Assembly (NCBI GenBank): GCA_026210745.1
Contig: CP110632.1
Coordinates: forward strand, 744,001-808,000
DNA: 64,000 bases
Reading direction: 5' to 3'
From: Exobasidium rhododendri
Lineage: Eukaryota; Basidiomycota; Exobasidiomycetes; Exobasidiales; Exobasidiaceae
Shown piece after piece: positions 9,167-19,390 of this stretch. The notes under the pieces are model-generated. The model was not told the origin of the DNA. It was given only the letters and a program-made list of their open reading frames with translations, and searched no databases. A program made the position numbers and the translations under genes. The stretch's first letter is position 1. Each line of letters starts with the position of its first letter.

Positions 9167-12100
9167 ATGTCATCCTTCTACGATCAGACACGATTCACAG
9201 TCCCATCAGGCGCCCCTCCGTTGCGCCCTCCTAATGCATCGCAGGAAGTCGAACAATCTGCTGCAGAGACATTCCGATGGGACCCTCCTCCTGGTTGCAC
9301 AGAATCTGAAGATGCATTAAAGAACTTAAAGGTCGAAAAGGCTTTCAACACATCTGCACCAGGTCTGGGTCCTTCGCAAAATCGAAGAACCGTAAAAAAC
9401 CCACAAACAGCTTTAGCTGACCGTGCAGGGAATCGTGGCCCAGCTCAAAGTCATATGCCAAATTCGTCGGCGTTGACAGCAGAAAGTAGGTTTGAGACAG
9501 ACGGTGAGTAGTGGAATAGACGCCCATCGCCTCAGAAAGAGATTAATCTTCTCCATGAACAGGAAGGCGACCTATACCAGCAGGAAAACAGCCGCTGGGA
9601 AACAGAAGCGTCGCTGAGCATTTAGACCCGTCCAAATCGGCGCCATACAATCCTCAATGTAGAACCACCAAGAAGAGTCCGTTGGCGCAAAGTCCACTGA
9701 ACGTTCAGAGCTCGTCGTCTGTCGCTGCCTCATCACCTCCTCAACGATCTGGCCCCGTGCAGGACAATGACACGGGAGGAAAGACTTTCTCTCGCAATGA
9801 TGACGGTGTTCGTCCCGGCCAGACATGTGCTGGTGCAAAGCCTGCTCCGGCCTCTCCGCAAAAGCGCAAAAGCTCTCCTGACCAGGGTTGTCCTCCAACG
9901 AAGATCAAGAGAGTCCAGAGCCCCGCCAATACAGCTCACACATTCGACGCTGGTGGACCGACAATCACTGTTCCAAACTCTGATCCTCCAGTCCCTCCTA
10001 CACCATCAGAGGATGAGTGGGCTGCAAAGTTACTTTCGCTGTGTACGATTACCCTTGGCAAAGAGCACTTTCCACAGGCCATACAGCACCACATGATGGC
10101 ATGGTCTGTGGAGTGGACACGCCTACAGGACAAGATCAAGCAACAGGTGAGAAGGTCGAGGTGAAGTGCATCGTGATCTGTAATCGACGGCTTCCTCCTC
10201 CAGTCTACAGAAACTGAGACACTAAGAGTGAGGGTCACTCAAGCAGAAAAAGGTTATGTGGAAGTCAAAGACAAGTCTCTCGCTTTGCATGCACAAATTG
10301 CTGTCTGGCGCGAGAAGTAAGTGGACGGAGAGGCAGTCGATTGGGAACGCAGTGAATATAAGAACGCTCACTCCCCGCTTGCTTATATAGGGAAGCACGC
10401 ACGCAACACATGTGGACGGATCATCGTAGAAGATATAGCCTCTCCTTTCAGGCCTGGAATGTGAGAACGACAGTGGCGCAGATAGAGTGAGACTCGCTCA
10501 ATGGTCTTCGTACTTCTCATCACTCATTTAGGCAGAGCATGTAGCTGTGCGCGAAGACAATCGAAGTATACGAGTATTACTCCAGGACAAAGGTACGATA
10601 TTGACGAAGCTCACGACAAGGAAGGACTGCTTATCGATATCTCTCATCTCCTCCGTAGATGTTGGCCCAGTAGCGCTGCAAGAGCAGGTGTCTCGCATGA
10701 AGTTTGAATTGGCGCAGATAAAAGAAGATAATAGAGCTTGCTTGAATGGTGAGTTGATTGGCAGTGGTAAAGTACCAGACTTGTCGACCCTGACACGTCA
10801 GTATGAGTTGTGTAGAAAGAGATAGAATGGGCGAGATCGACAAGAGGTTCTGCGCAAGAGGCATCGAATTGCAAGAAAAGGAGAAGCAAATTGTCGTGTT
10901 GGCAAAAGAGCTCGAGGGAAAGGAAGAATTGATCAAGGAGATCCGAAACAACAGTGAAAGGGCAAAGTCAGAACTCGAAGTCGCTAAAGAGGCTTTGCAA
11001 GCCGAGTCGTTGGAGAAGGCGAAGCTCGTGGAGATGCTTCAGCTGTCTGAGAAAGAAAAGGCTGTTTACGAAGCTTTGCTGGCAGCCGAGAAGGAGAGAG
11101 TCAAGGAGAGGGACGCGGCGCTCGAGAAGGTAGAAGAAGAGAATAGAGAGCTCAGAAAGAAGAACAACGAGCTTCGGACTGTCACAAGAAAAGTGCAGGA
11201 GAAGCTAGAGGAAGAGAAGGTAGCGCTTCAGCAAAGACTACATGAAAGCAATGACAAGATCGTTCTCCTTGAGGCGAGTATGGGTGGCGGCGTCGAAGGA
11301 GAGATTTGTGCTGACCGAAGCTTATCCTCCATCATTTCTGCAGGACGAGAAGGAAAAGCAGAGCACCAAAACAGCAGCTCTGGAAAGCGAATTGACAGAG
11401 CTGAAGACGTTCTCATCGGAACTCGCAACTGAATTGGCGAAGCAGACAGACATCCTGACGCAGACGGAGAATGACCATGCAAAGAAGATGGCAGAGATCA
11501 TGGAGCAAGTCAAAGTGCAATTGCAAAAGTCAGAGGAAAACGATGTCTTTGCTACGCAACAAGCCTCAAAGATTGTCAAACTAGAAGCCACGGTCGAAAC
11601 CCTTGAGAAAGACGCTGAGAAGGTCAAGGCAGAAGCACAAGCTGGTCTACAGAGAAAAGACGATGACTTGGCCGAGCTTCAAGTCAGACTGCGAGAATCG
11701 ACTCAGACCCTGCTTGAGGGAGAGAAGAAGAAGTGCGAAAGTGAAAAGTCTGTATTACGTGAACAGATTGCAGAAAAGGAGAAAGAAGCGAAAGAAACAG
11801 AAAAGAGACTTGACGGTCTTCAGGCAAAGTGCACAAAGGAAAGCAATGAGCGTCGAGATTTGTTCAAGAAACACGAAGAATTGAATACAGTTGCAAGAAA
11901 GACTCGTGAGGATCTTGGCAAGGCGAAGGGAGAGAACTTGAAACTGGAAGAGAAAATCCTATCCATCAATGAGAAGCTGCGTGTGATGACGTCGACAAAC
12001 GGCAAGCTCAGTGATATGGAGACTTTCACCGAGCGATACCAGAAGAACGAGTTGGTGAGTGTACTTAGAGGCCGGATCAGACATACTAACACTTGTGTAC

Positions 12101-12770
12101 TGACAAGCGCTGTGCTGCTTTATGTGTGTAATCAGAGCGAGAAAGAGCTTGCGGTAGCAAATACTCTGATCGAACAGACGGAGGGAAGATTCAAGAGACG
12201 CATAGCCGAGAGTGAAGAGAACGCTACGAAGATACAGACGCAGACGATTGCACTGCAAGAGCAGATCGTGAGTGAAGAGTGGCACAGATTAAGGTTGAGA
12301 CAAGGAGTGACACACTCTCTTCTTGAATGAGCAGGATAAGAAGAGTAAGCAGATAGAAGATCAAGATATATTGATGAGGGGCCTCGAAGAAGAAATTGAG
12401 CGACTCAAGGAAGAGAGAAAGAAGGCAAGTGAAGAGACGGGTCAAGCAGTAGGACGTGCTCCCCGACGTCCCTCGATGAGATCGCGAGGCAGCACGGCGA
12501 CTGCCAGGAGTACACGGAGTAAGATCTCAAGTACGGGCAGTAAGAAGAAGAGGGACGTCGATCTTGCTCCTATGAATTCCGATGATGAGTCTGGATTGGT
12601 GAGCTCCCTTATCAGGATCCGACGGAGGAGCATAATGAGTATTGACTCTTTTTGTTTCTCTTCGCCGCTTTCAGGATACACAAGGAAGCAAGAAGAAGAA
12701 GGTACTCGTTCACAGCAGCGAAGACGATGGTTCGCTTTTCGATGGAGATGTATCCACCACCCCAAATTAA
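9167..12770 (+). CDS. Long coiled-coil protein, 11 exons
   Basis: Exons: 9167-9503, 9563-10146, 10204-10316, 10391-10460, 10532-10592, 10659-10748, 10816-11273, 11344-12054, 12136-12267, 12335-12598 and 12675-12770. The phases agree throughout and give 971 residues. Residues 1 to about 255 are disordered and rich in Pro, Ser, Gln and Lys. About 270-830 is an almost continuous Lys/Glu/Leu coiled coil with heptad spacing. The C-terminus is basic and Ser-rich (RRPSMRSRGS, KKKR) and then acidic, which suggests nuclear or cytoskeletal targeting. I cannot name a family; spindle-pole, kinetochore, SMC-like accessory and tether proteins all look like this. The seventh intron seems to use a GC donor (GAG|GCGAGT), because no GT donor gives a good phase there. 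The 81-bp intron 12055-12135 is in frame without stops and contains TACTAAC. The tiny 61- and 70-nt exons are the least certain part. Confidence 0.7.
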
Positions 12771-12946
12771 CAACCAGAGACAAAGTCAGAAGCTAAGTTG
12801 ATGTAGCATCTCAACTCTGCCACCAATCACACCAATTGTACATGATTCCTCTTCCTATCCCCACCTCCTTTATGCTACTCTCTGAAATCACTCTTTGAGA
12901 AACTCGATGAGATTGACTGCTTCTCTGTGTATCTGACAACTCTGCA

Positions 12947-14433
12947 TTAGAGTGCGTCACTTGCATCGATGCCTTCACTTGGCCAGAGCCAGTCAAACTT
13001 GTCCCCTCGGTCGCCGCATTGGTAGGATGTCACTGTCGAGGACGGGGGGGGAAAGGGACAATCGGGAATCAGTGAGATATATCGAGCGGGTTGTAATGCG
13101 CACCCGCAACTCACACTCATTGAAGAGGGTCTTTGTGAGCTCGCCTGCCCCTTCGCTGATGGCAATCTTGATCACTTTGTTCTCGGCAGGGTGATCAAAG
13201 ATGGGTCCATTGGGGTCTGTGATGGACGTTTCCGTATTTGTCAGTACGGGAGCGTGAGTGTTGTACGAAATGCTCTTCACTGGCGTGATTCCCTGTCATT
13301 AATGTCACAGGAGCAAGATCGGTCAGGCGTCAGCGATCTTTGTTTTTCATGCCTTTGTCATCGCCCATCTGTATCTCCTCGCTCAAATCTAACTCACAGC
13401 AGCTGTACCGGCCGCCATGAACTCCTGAAACACACCCGACTTCACCTCGTCAAATGTCACCTTGCGGATATCGACGTTCCAACCTAGTATGTTCTTTGCG
13501 ATATCCACAACGCTGAGTTTGGTCACACTACGCAAAATGCTGACACTCTCTGGTACGACTAGAGTGATATTGCGACTTTCTGCTATACTTCCTTCCACTT
13601 TGATGGCTGCGGCATTACTCGTGCTGAACTCATCGATGTACTTGTGCTCTGCGCTATCGAGATGAAGTGTGATGGGGTACCCGGCTTGTTTTGCCTTTGC
13701 TGTCTGCTTGAAGACAGGAGCATAGTTCCCGCCCAGTTTGGTGTATCCTGTTCCCATGGGGGCCGATCGATCGAAAGTGTCAAGGACGAACGCATCAATA
13801 CCTGGAAGATCGTCTCCGCTTCCATAGCTGGGAGTAAAGGAGAGGCATTAAATGAACAACAATCGACTGGTCAATCTCTTGCTCATTCGTCGCCTGATAT
13901 GCTACGCTGGCTACTCACAGACTTCCCACAGGTGTGACCCAAATGAAGAAAGTGAACTCATCTGGTGAGCCTAAGATCAGCCGAGGGCCTGTCCCCACCA
14001 ACAGAGGTCGAATGTAGAGGGCTCCCTTTGACGATTGTGGTGAGTAGGGAGGTACCCAATCTAGGTTGCCAGCTACGACTTTCTTCAAGCAGTCCAAGAA
14101 GAGTTCTTCGGGGATCTCCGGCATGCTTGCGACTCTAGCGGAAAGGTTGATTCTCTTTGCATTCTCTTTCGGTCGGAAGATGTGAACGGAATTCCTGGAG
14201 GTGCGGAAAGCTTTGATACCCTCGAATGCTTGTTGACCATAGTTGAGCCCAGATGCTGCAACGTGGATGTTGACGTAAGGGGAGGTGTTCCACTGAGGCG
14301 CTCCCCACCCTTTGCCTTCGTTCCATTGTACAGAGATATGCCCGTTGACCACCTTTTCCGAGAAGTCGACTTTGTCCCAATTGTAGGACGCAGAAGGAGC
14401 AGTAGCTTGCTTGAGTGTCTTTCCGTCGGACAT
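12947..14433 (-). CDS. Class IV branched-chain-amino-acid aminotransferase
   Basis: Four minus-strand exons (13919-14433, 13398-13827, 13115-13292, 12947-13032) give 402 residues. Diagnostic PLP fold-type IV features are GLNYGQQAFEGIKAFR, RPKENAKR, YIRPLLVGTG and GTGYTKLGGNYAP, in which Lys is the Schiff-base residue. After that comes IDEFSTSN, where yeast Bat1/2 have an EVGTMN-type motif. FSTSN is seen in a fungal side branch that includes ToxF-like enzymes, so substrate range may differ from canonical Leu/Ile/Val transamination. The first ATG in frame is at 14433. The frame stays open upstream to a TTG at 14568, with an Arg-rich, acid-poor sequence. It is divergent from the helical-repeat gene with 329 bp between the starts. 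Confidence 0.9.
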
Positions 14434-14762
14434 TTCTGATGTTGCACAGGAAGTGAACGATGTAGAAGGGGAAAAGGGAGCTTGGGTGCGGGTACGTCGA
14501 GGGTGACTCGAGAAGAAAGCAAAGCACACACACCCTCTTCTCAAAAGTAGCCTAGTGGGATACTTCAAAGCCGAAAGAGTGCACTTCTTTATTCGCGTCG
14601 AATAATAAAAAAGGAGGAGGAGCAGGAAGATTGCTTCAAATGAACATTCTTTTCAACGTCCGGACATCAGCATATTGGTGGTAGTAGTGCTGTGCTTTCT
14701 TTAGTCACCCGGGGAAGCTGGCAATGAAGGTGGGAGAGAGATGCCTATGAGTCAGAGGTGCG
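14434..14762. promoter_or_regulatory. Short bidirectional promoter
   Basis: 329 bp between two divergent start codons, the aminotransferase on the minus strand and the helical-repeat protein on the plus strand. Both products are plausibly mitochondrial or metabolic, so co-regulation is possible. I see no clear TATA box. Confidence 0.4.
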
Positions 14763-17516
14763 ATGTCGGGGATCCATCGTCAGCTATGTAGAGCTCTTCC
14801 AGCTTCTACTACAGCATTGCCATTCTTGAGCCCAGTCCAGCCTCGACCGACATGGGCAGCTATAGTTCATAGACGTCGTGTCTCTTCCAGATCAGCAACA
14901 CCGGATACAGTAGCCTTGCAACAAGCCTCCTCCAGCTCCAGCAAGAGCACTTCTACAGAAGCATCATCGGAAAATGACAAAAGGCGTGAAGTGCAATCAG
15001 ATCAGGTCAAGGTGGCTCATCGATTGGACCTTGAAAACAAGTTCTTCTCCTTCATTCGCCAATCAGTGCCTGAAGTAGATTCTGTCAAGCCAAGGCTTCG
15101 CCTACTGTTGACTCTTTGCGATGCAGCAATCATACTATCCAGAGACTCGTCGGAAGCCAGAAATTTCGATATAGCTCGGGACAAATTACAGAGGGCGGCA
15201 AAGCTCTTCTTCAGTATTGCTAATGATGGGGAGGCGGACGGAGTGGAAATGGACATGGGCTACGAGGCGTACCTTCTCCGAAGCGGTTGGATACAGGTAG
15301 TTCGATCTATCTTGGCACTGGAAGGGCACAAGAAAGTGGCAGTGTGTGCTTTGATGATGAATGACTACCTTCGATGGGAAAAGAAACTATTCGATTCCGG
15401 CATCAAGACGTCGGACGGCACTGAAGTAATGCCCTCGAGGAAGGCAGTCGGAGAAGGGCTCACCGAAAAGATGCAGGAAGATCGATACTTTTACGGACCT
15501 TTCATCCAAGATTCAGCACCGATACTAAACGATATCTTTTACTTCCTAGCAACGCAAATACCGATTGGAGCCAGGCGACTTCGTCGTAGGAGACTGCGAA
15601 AGCTGCTGTATATACATCAGGAGCATTATCAGATTGCACTGAAGCTATGGGACAGCATCACTGTGATACCAAGGCAGAAGTGGAAGAACCCAATGTCGTT
15701 TGATTGGCTGCGCTTGTGTGATCGTACGCCCTATAAGGATGGCCAAGAACTCATTGCGTCGTGCATGCTACAACATGGGAAAGCGCTCATAAATCAAGGC
15801 AATCTCCAAGGCTGCTTTTCGACCTGGATAGGCGGCGTCAGGATTTGCGAGGGCGATAGTAGAATCTACCCGAGGAAGTTGATGCAATCGATAGTCGATT
15901 GTCTTACGAGAACAAGGAAGATGCTCGAGAGTGGAGGAAAGCTGGACAGTTCGGACTTCAAGAAACCGGTAGTCTTGGCTACAGAATACTTTGAGACACT
16001 CAAGTTGATGATGGAAACACTTTCAAGAGGTGGCGTCGCATTCAGGGACAACCAAAGTACGATGTCATATATTCTTCCGAGCCACATGGATGACATCTTG
16101 CGATGCCTGCTTGCTTTGGGGGGGGTGCAAGACTCGATGAAAGTGAGGAGGAATCCTCGACGTACAAAGAAAATCGAAGAGACTGTCATTGCGACGAGTG
16201 GCATGTTGCGACGATGGATCAAGGCTTGGTTCGAGAAGAGGAAGGAGAAGATCAAGCCGCCACCGCTACACCAGGTATCGACCTGCAATACTCTACTTGA
16301 AAGGCTCTTGATAGGATCCAGACATTTTCTTCCTTCAGAGGCCCTCGCCATCAAATTCCTGCAAGAGATGGTTCGAAATCCTGATCTGCCCAATCCAGAT
16401 CCAGTCAGTGCAACGATCCTACTACAAAGTGCCATTAAGATGAGGAGGGAAGTCCTAGCAATTGCTGCTCTGAAGATTGCAAAAGGGCAATTGCAGGTGC
16501 ATGGAGGAATAGACACGCTTCAAGCAGAGGACGAAGCCGTTGGAGAGATGGATGAGGAGGGGAGGGGAGCCGACACCTACAGGGGTGATCTGTCGCCCAT
16601 CCAATCAGATTCTCCCATGCTTCTATTACTCGACGATGCATTACGTCGTGGTGATGTCTATCGATTACTCGCTCTTCTACCAGCTGCCAGGGGTGGGACT
16701 TCCTTCTCATCCAAGGCCAAGGGACTCCAAAGAAGTCGAGCCAGATATCAACTCTCTCGATTCATCAATGCTTCCGTCACCGACATCACTTTCCTTCTTT
16801 ACCCTAGCTTAGACATCAAAAGGAGGCACGAAATGTTGAAGGAGGGCGATGAAGATCGACTACATCGAAAGAGGGATGCAGGGACCAACTTGGTTGCCTT
16901 TAATCCGGAAGTTCTCACTTCAGTCTTGAGACTGATTGTAGAGAGTGGGAAGACTGGTCTGGCTGAACGCATGTGGAGATTGATGAAGAGAGCCAGTAGT
17001 CGACAGCTGGAACACCAAGAAGAGCAGTCGACTCGTGGATGGGCGATTCCCATCAAAGCCTACACCTTCATGATGCAATTGTATGCGAGTGAAGTACGAA
17101 GAGGATCAGCTGCAAGCGAAAAACTCAAGGCTTTCTCGACTAGATCCAGTCTGAGGGGCGATAATCACCTCACATCCCAAAGCACGGCCGATGGACTGGT
17201 TCGAGGATGGGCGTACGTCAGGACAGGACCTCAAGCGAGACTCATGCTGCGAGATCGGAGGTTCAATCGCATAGAAGCAGCTCGTACCATTGTCAAAAGA
17301 GAATTCCAAGAATTGCAGCAACGCTGGAGTGACGGAGGAGCGATGAAAGCAGATGAAAAGTTCTGGGCTCAGTTGCTCGCCGTCTTTAGGGAGCGGGGCA
17401 GATTGAAGGGAGAGTGGGATGATCTTAGTGATGGGGATCTAGCTTTCTTGCAGTCGCTAAAGAAACACTCCGGTGTGCCATGTAATTTACCATCTCGTCG
17501 TAGTCGGTCCCTGTGA
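14763..17516 (+). CDS. Probable mitochondrial helical-repeat (PPR-like) protein
   Basis: An intronless frame of 917 residues. The first 45 or so residues carry many Arg and Ser and no acidic residue until the segment SRSATPD, which is typical of a mitochondrial presequence. The rest is rich in alternating amphipathic helices. Stretches such as AYTFMMQLYASEVRRG near residues 760-775 resemble pentatricopeptide repeats, but spacing is degenerate and I cannot place a clear tandem series. Fungal mitochondrial RNA-processing and translation factors often look like this, including being long, intronless and fast-evolving. The function is therefore an inference; only the frame, the presequence-like start and the helical character are seen. 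Confidence 0.7.
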   Translation: MSGIHRQLCRALPASTTALPFLSPVQPRPTWAAIVHRRRVSSRSATPDTVALQQASSSSSKSTSTEASSENDKRREVQSDQVKVAHRLDLENKFFSFIRQSVPEVDSVKPRLRLLLTLCDAAIILSRDSSEARNFDIARDKLQRAAKLFFSIANDGEADGVEMDMGYEAYLLRSGWIQVVRSILALEGHKKVAVCALMMNDYLRWEKKLFDSGIKTSDGTEVMPSRKAVGEGLTEKMQEDRYFYGPFIQDSAPILNDIFYFLATQIPIGARRLRRRRLRKLLYIHQEHYQIALKLWDSITVIPRQKWKNPMSFDWLRLCDRTPYKDGQELIASCMLQHGKALINQGNLQGCFSTWIGGVRICEGDSRIYPRKLMQSIVDCLTRTRKMLESGGKLDSSDFKKPVVLATEYFETLKLMMETLSRGGVAFRDNQSTMSYILPSHMDDILRCLLALGGVQDSMKVRRNPRRTKKIEETVIATSGMLRRWIKAWFEKRKEKIKPPPLHQVSTCNTLLERLLIGSRHFLPSEALAIKFLQEMVRNPDLPNPDPVSATILLQSAIKMRREVLAIAALKIAKGQLQVHGGIDTLQAEDEAVGEMDEEGRGADTYRGDLSPIQSDSPMLLLLDDALRRGDVYRLLALLPAARGGTSFSSKAKGLQRSRARYQLSRFINASVTDITFLLYPSLDIKRRHEMLKEGDEDRLHRKRDAGTNLVAFNPEVLTSVLRLIVESGKTGLAERMWRLMKRASSRQLEHQEEQSTRGWAIPIKAYTFMMQLYASEVRRGSAASEKLKAFSTRSSLRGDNHLTSQSTADGLVRGWAYVRTGPQARLMLRDRRFNRIEAARTIVKREFQELQQRWSDGGAMKADEKFWAQLLAVFRERGRLKGEWDDLSDGDLAFLQSLKKHSGVPCNLPSRRSRSL

Positions 17517-17769
17517 CGTCACCAATCTTCACCATGTGTACCGATATGTGTGTATCTCATCATGCTCACTGATTTCTGATTCCTGCCGATTAGATTGGAA
17601 CGGAGATTGATTGATTCTTCATCGCGAGCTGAAAAAAAGGAGGATAGAAACGCAAGATCTGTGGGGGCGTGCATAGCGTCGCCTCTTCTCGTAATTTGAG
17701 GTCTCGTCTTGCCCTATCTACTACGCCAGTAGAACATCATCCTACATATAATCATTACTATCGACAGAG

Positions 17770-19154
17770 ATGGTCAACCCCATCTTAAACTCTTTCAATT
17801 CCTTCACAAAACGAAGCGGTCAAGAATGTAGACGACCAGAAGACGGACTCCGAAATGATCTGATTCTGAGAGCAGCAAGAGGTGAAGAGACTGAGAGGGC
17901 GCCAGTCTGGGTCATGCGACAAGCCGGTCGGTACTTGCCAGGTGAGCAACGAGGCGGCGTTCTTTAGTGACATTGAGCATTAGGGAGAGTAGACTGAACA
18001 TCCTCATTCCTCACTCTTCGCTCGCTACAGAATTTCGAGCCATCAGAGCAAAGCATGACTTCTTTGAATGCTGTCGAACTCCTGAAATAGCATGCGAAAT
18101 TACCATGCAACCTATCAGGAGGTATCAAGGCTTGCTCGATGCTGCCATCATCTTCTCGGACATTCTTGTCATACCACAAGCACTTGGTTTGACTGTAGAG
18201 ATGATACCGAACAAAGGACCTCATTTTCCTGAACCGCTCAACGAACCGACCGACGTGAAGAGACTTCACCAAAAGGTCGACGTCGAAAAGGAACTAGGCT
18301 ACGTTTACGAAGCAATTAGGCATACAAGGAAGGCATTAGAAGGTCAGGTACCCTTGATTGGATTCTGTGGTGCTCCATGGACATTGATGGCATACATGAT
18401 TGAAGGTGGTGGTAGTCGAAACTTTGAGAAGGCAAAGAAATGGTTGTTCAAGTATAGTGAGCAGAGCAAAGAGTTGCTAGAGAAAATTGCCGACGTCTGC
18501 ATCGAATTCTTGGTTGGACAAGTTCGGGCTGGTGCTCAGGTGAGAGGCTACGATGATGAAAGACACAAGAATGTATCGCTGATTTCTCCCTCACTCTGTC
18601 CACAGCTACTGCAAGTCTTTGACTCTTGGGCTGGAGAGCTCACACCTCACGACTTTCGAACCTTTTCACTTCCGTACCTGCGAAAGATTGCTACCGGTGT
18701 CCGTGACGCTCTCTCACAGACTTCAACGCCCTGTGTTCCTCTGATCGTATACGCAAAGGGAGCTCTTGGTCACTCCTTGTCAGAGATTGCCAAGAGTGGT
18801 TACGATGTTGTAGGTCTGGATTGGCAGGTAGAGCCTCAAGTGGCACGGAAAGTCGTCGAGCTATCGACACCAGCGAGCAAAAGGGGAGGTACGGGAGCAA
18901 ACGAAATTGGTCACAGGATCGCACTACAAGGGAATCTGGACCCAGCTGTCCTTTTTGCCGGTCGTGATGCTATTGAACGAGAAGTGGAGAGAATGTGTCG
19001 AATGACAAAGGGAGGATTTGGAGGAAAAGGAGCATGGATCGCTAATCTGGGACACGGCATCACTCCCGGTGTAGACCCGCAAGCCATGCGATTCTTTCTT
19101 GAGTGCGTTCACAAGTACAGTCGGGAAGTGGCCAGTGCTAAAGACGATGAATGA
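17770..19154 (+). CDS. HEM12: Uroporphyrinogen decarboxylase, tandem copy 1
   Basis: Exons 17770-17941, 18031-18539 and 18606-19154 give 409 residues, slightly longer than usual for fungal Hem12 because of an N-terminal extension. The enzyme removes four acetate carboxyls from uroporphyrinogen III to give coproporphyrinogen III in haem synthesis, in the cytosol. Signature MRQAGRYLP (Arg50, Arg54) is completed across the first intron by Glu-Phe-Arg. IIFSDILVI supplies the catalytic Asp101, [14 protein letters not shown] the conserved Tyr, VFDSWAG the conserved Ser and [12 protein letters not shown] the conserved His. All are intact. The loop [13 protein letters not shown] has the normal family length. 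Both introns sit at exactly the same positions and phases as in the downstream copy, so the pair arose by tandem duplication. Confidence 0.95.
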
Positions 19155-19390
19155 TGTGTAGTACCAGTACCTCTTGTATTAGTATTCTTGTGTAGTATTG
19201 AATGCGTCTCAAATATGCTTCCTAGATGGGAGGCGGGTTCATCTTTCTGATGTAGACGCGGCGGCGAAAATCTGATGACACCTTAATTGACGTCGTTGTA
19301 AGCTAAGAAGATCATCCATTTGCCCCGTGTTCTTTCTTTGGTTTCCTCTATCCTATTTACGAGCTCTTTGACGTCGCTGATCGTGTAGAG

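Noticed and set aside
17770-19154. UROD copy 1 as a pseudogene
   Set aside because: All catalytic residues, both introns and the frame are intact.
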